Assembly: GCF_016745095.1 (NCBI RefSeq)
Contig: NZ_CP067087.1
Span: 2,282,501-2,346,500 of the forward strand
DNA length: 64,000 nucleotides
Origin: Croceicoccus sp. YJ47
GTDB taxonomy: Bacteria > Pseudomonadota > Alphaproteobacteria > Sphingomonadales > Sphingomonadaceae
Reading direction: 5' to 3'
A model generated the notes under the pieces. It saw nothing but the letters and a program-made list of their open reading frames with translations, made no database searches and had not been told where the DNA came from. This document shows, piece after piece, positions 62,900-64,000 of this stretch. The first letter of the stretch is position 1. Every line of letters starts with the position of its first letter. The position numbers and the translations under genes were made by a program.

Positions 62900-64000
62900 A
62901 TGCTGCCCCGGCTGATCCCTCCCGCGCTTGCCCGCCGCGTCTCGGCGGTCGAGACGGGCGACTGGCGGCGCCGGATCGCCACCTTGGCGGGCGCGGTGGC
63001 GATTGGCCTCGTCGCGCTGGGCTTTGCATGGGCGGGCGATCTCGCGCTGCACCGGTTCGAAACGCTGGCCGCGCGCTGGCCCTGGGCGCCGATGGTGCTG
63101 ACCCCGGCGATCTTTGCTTTGTGCGCGTGGCTGACATGGCGGTTCGCGCCGGAAACGGGCGGGTCGGGCATCCCGCAGGTGCTGGCCGCGATCCGCCGCG
63201 ACGATGCCCGCGCCGATCAGCTGTTCTCGATCAAGACCGCGCTGGCCAAGATCGGCCTGACCGTGCTCGCCCTGTTCGGCGGCGCATCGGTCGGGCGCGA
63301 GGGGCCGACGGTGCAGCTTGGCGCCGCGATCATGACCGGCACGCACCGGCTGACCGGGGCGGCGATGCGGCGCGGCGTGCTGATTTCCGGGGGCGCGGCG
63401 GGCGTGTCGGCGGCGTTCAACACGCCACTCGCCGGGATTGCCTTCGCGATCGAGGAACTCGCCGTCGCCTACGAACAGCGCATGGCCGCGCTCGTCATGG
63501 GGGCGGTCATCATCGCGGGCATCACGGCGCAGGGGCTGGCGGGCAATTACGTCTATTTCGGTGCGCTGGACGCGTCGCTGCCGCTGCATACGGTATTGAT
63601 CGCCGCGCCGCTGGCGGGGCTGATCGGCGGGGCGCTGGGTGGGGGGTTTTCCCGGCTCCTGCTGTCCCTGCGGGCGCGGGTGCGGGCGGGTGCGCTGGGA
63701 CGGCGGCCGGTTCTGTTGGCGCTCGGCTGCGGGATCGTGGTGGCGGCGCTCGGCATTGCGACGGGCGGGGCGACATGGGGCACAGGGTACGAGCCGGCGC
63801 GCCTGCTGCTCATGGGGACGGAGGCCAGCCCCTGGCTCGGCCCTGCGAAATTCGCCGCGACCCTGTTCACCAGCCTGAGCGGCATTCCCGGCGGCATCTT
63901 TGCGCCCTCGCTCGCGGTGGGGGCGGGCTTCGGGCAATGGCTGTCGCTGCTGTTCCCCGATAGCGCGATCGGCGCCATCGTGATGCTGGGCATGGTCTCC
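62900..64000 (+). CDS. ClC family chloride channel/transporter (cut by window edge)
   Basis: The first 367 residues are visible, running off the window. ClC signatures are complete: GGSGIPQV (near 87-94), ASVGREGPTVQLGA (near 127-140) and SGIPGGIFAPSLAVGAG, in a multi-helix membrane protein. ClC proteins are Cl-/H+ antiporters or fluoride/chloride channels; the H+-pathway Glu of the GREGP motif is present, which favours antiport. An in-frame TAG four codons upstream fixes the start at 62900. The C-terminal end is outside the window. Confidence 0.9.
   Translation, partial: MLPRLIPPALARRVSAVETGDWRRRIATLAGAVAIGLVALGFAWAGDLALHRFETLAARWPWAPMVLTPAIFALCAWLTWRFAPETGGSGIPQVLAAIRRDDARADQLFSIKTALAKIGLTVLALFGGASVGREGPTVQLGAAIMTGTHRLTGAAMRRGVLISGGAAGVSAAFNTPLAGIAFAIEELAVAYEQRMAALVMGAVIIAGITAQGLAGNYVYFGALDASLPLHTVLIAAPLAGLIGGALGGGFSRLLLSLRARVRAGALGRRPVLLALGCGIVVAALGIATGGATWGTGYEPARLLLMGTEASPWLGPAKFAATLFTSLSGIPGGIFAPSLAVGAGFGQWLSLLFPDSAIGAIVMLGMVS

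Overview
The window is GC-rich, gene-dense chromosomal DNA of an alphaproteobacterium, most probably a sphingomonad (Sphingomonadaceae or Erythrobacteraceae). This placement is an inference from the gene content: TonB-dependent receptors with the 'EIVVTARKREE' plug start, class I lysyl-tRNA synthetase, an RcnB-like protein, DUF2171 proteins, and very many SDR, Rieske and NTF2-like genes. I saw no tRNA, rRNA, CRISPR array, insertion sequence or integrase.

Layout. 1-3456 holds housekeeping and salvage genes: an edge-truncated glycosyltransferase, a queuosine-precursor transporter, a PfkB sugar/nucleoside kinase translationally coupled to a LOG-family phosphoribohydrolase, and cytidine deaminase. 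3504-10570 is an iron block: tonB, a siderophore receptor, and a five-gene operon PepSY - DUF2271 - DUF4198 - apbE - piuC. Fur-box-like sequences lie before tonB and the receptor, and a weaker one before the operon. 10722-18942 holds stress and housekeeping genes: two DUF2171 paralogues, nrdB, class I LysRS, a prolyl-4-hydroxylase-like enzyme, cytochrome b561 and RcnB. Two convergent small genes here (13647-14247 and 14323-14747) each carry an apparent frameshift.

19105-31300 is acyl-CoA metabolism. An eight-gene minus-strand operon encodes an OB-fold protein, SCPx-type thiolase, acyl-CoA dehydrogenase, 2-oxoacid dehydrogenase E1alpha, E1beta and E2, a VOC protein and an SDR. It is followed by a GMC oxidoreductase, an alpha/beta hydrolase and a class III-type PHA synthase operon (phaE-like, phaC, GNAT).

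31495-62819 is a catabolic island. It has four Rieske oxygenase alpha subunits, each tightly linked to small partner genes (NTF2-like, EthD, ThuA or GFA) and usually to SDRs. It also has one Rieske ferredoxin, two more acyl-CoA dehydrogenases, an acyl-CoA ligase, two MDR reductases, two large TonB-dependent receptors without visible Fur boxes, and TetR and LuxR regulators. A plausible reading is that the receptors import a hydrophobic or cyclic substrate, Rieske enzymes and SDRs oxidise it, the ligase makes the CoA ester, and acyl-CoA dehydrogenases, an APH-type kinase, thiolase and the 2-oxoacid dehydrogenase funnel the products to central metabolism and perhaps PHA. The substrate cannot be read from the sequence. 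One Rieske alpha gene is frameshifted and one SDR has an in-frame TAG. The window ends inside a ClC chloride channel gene.
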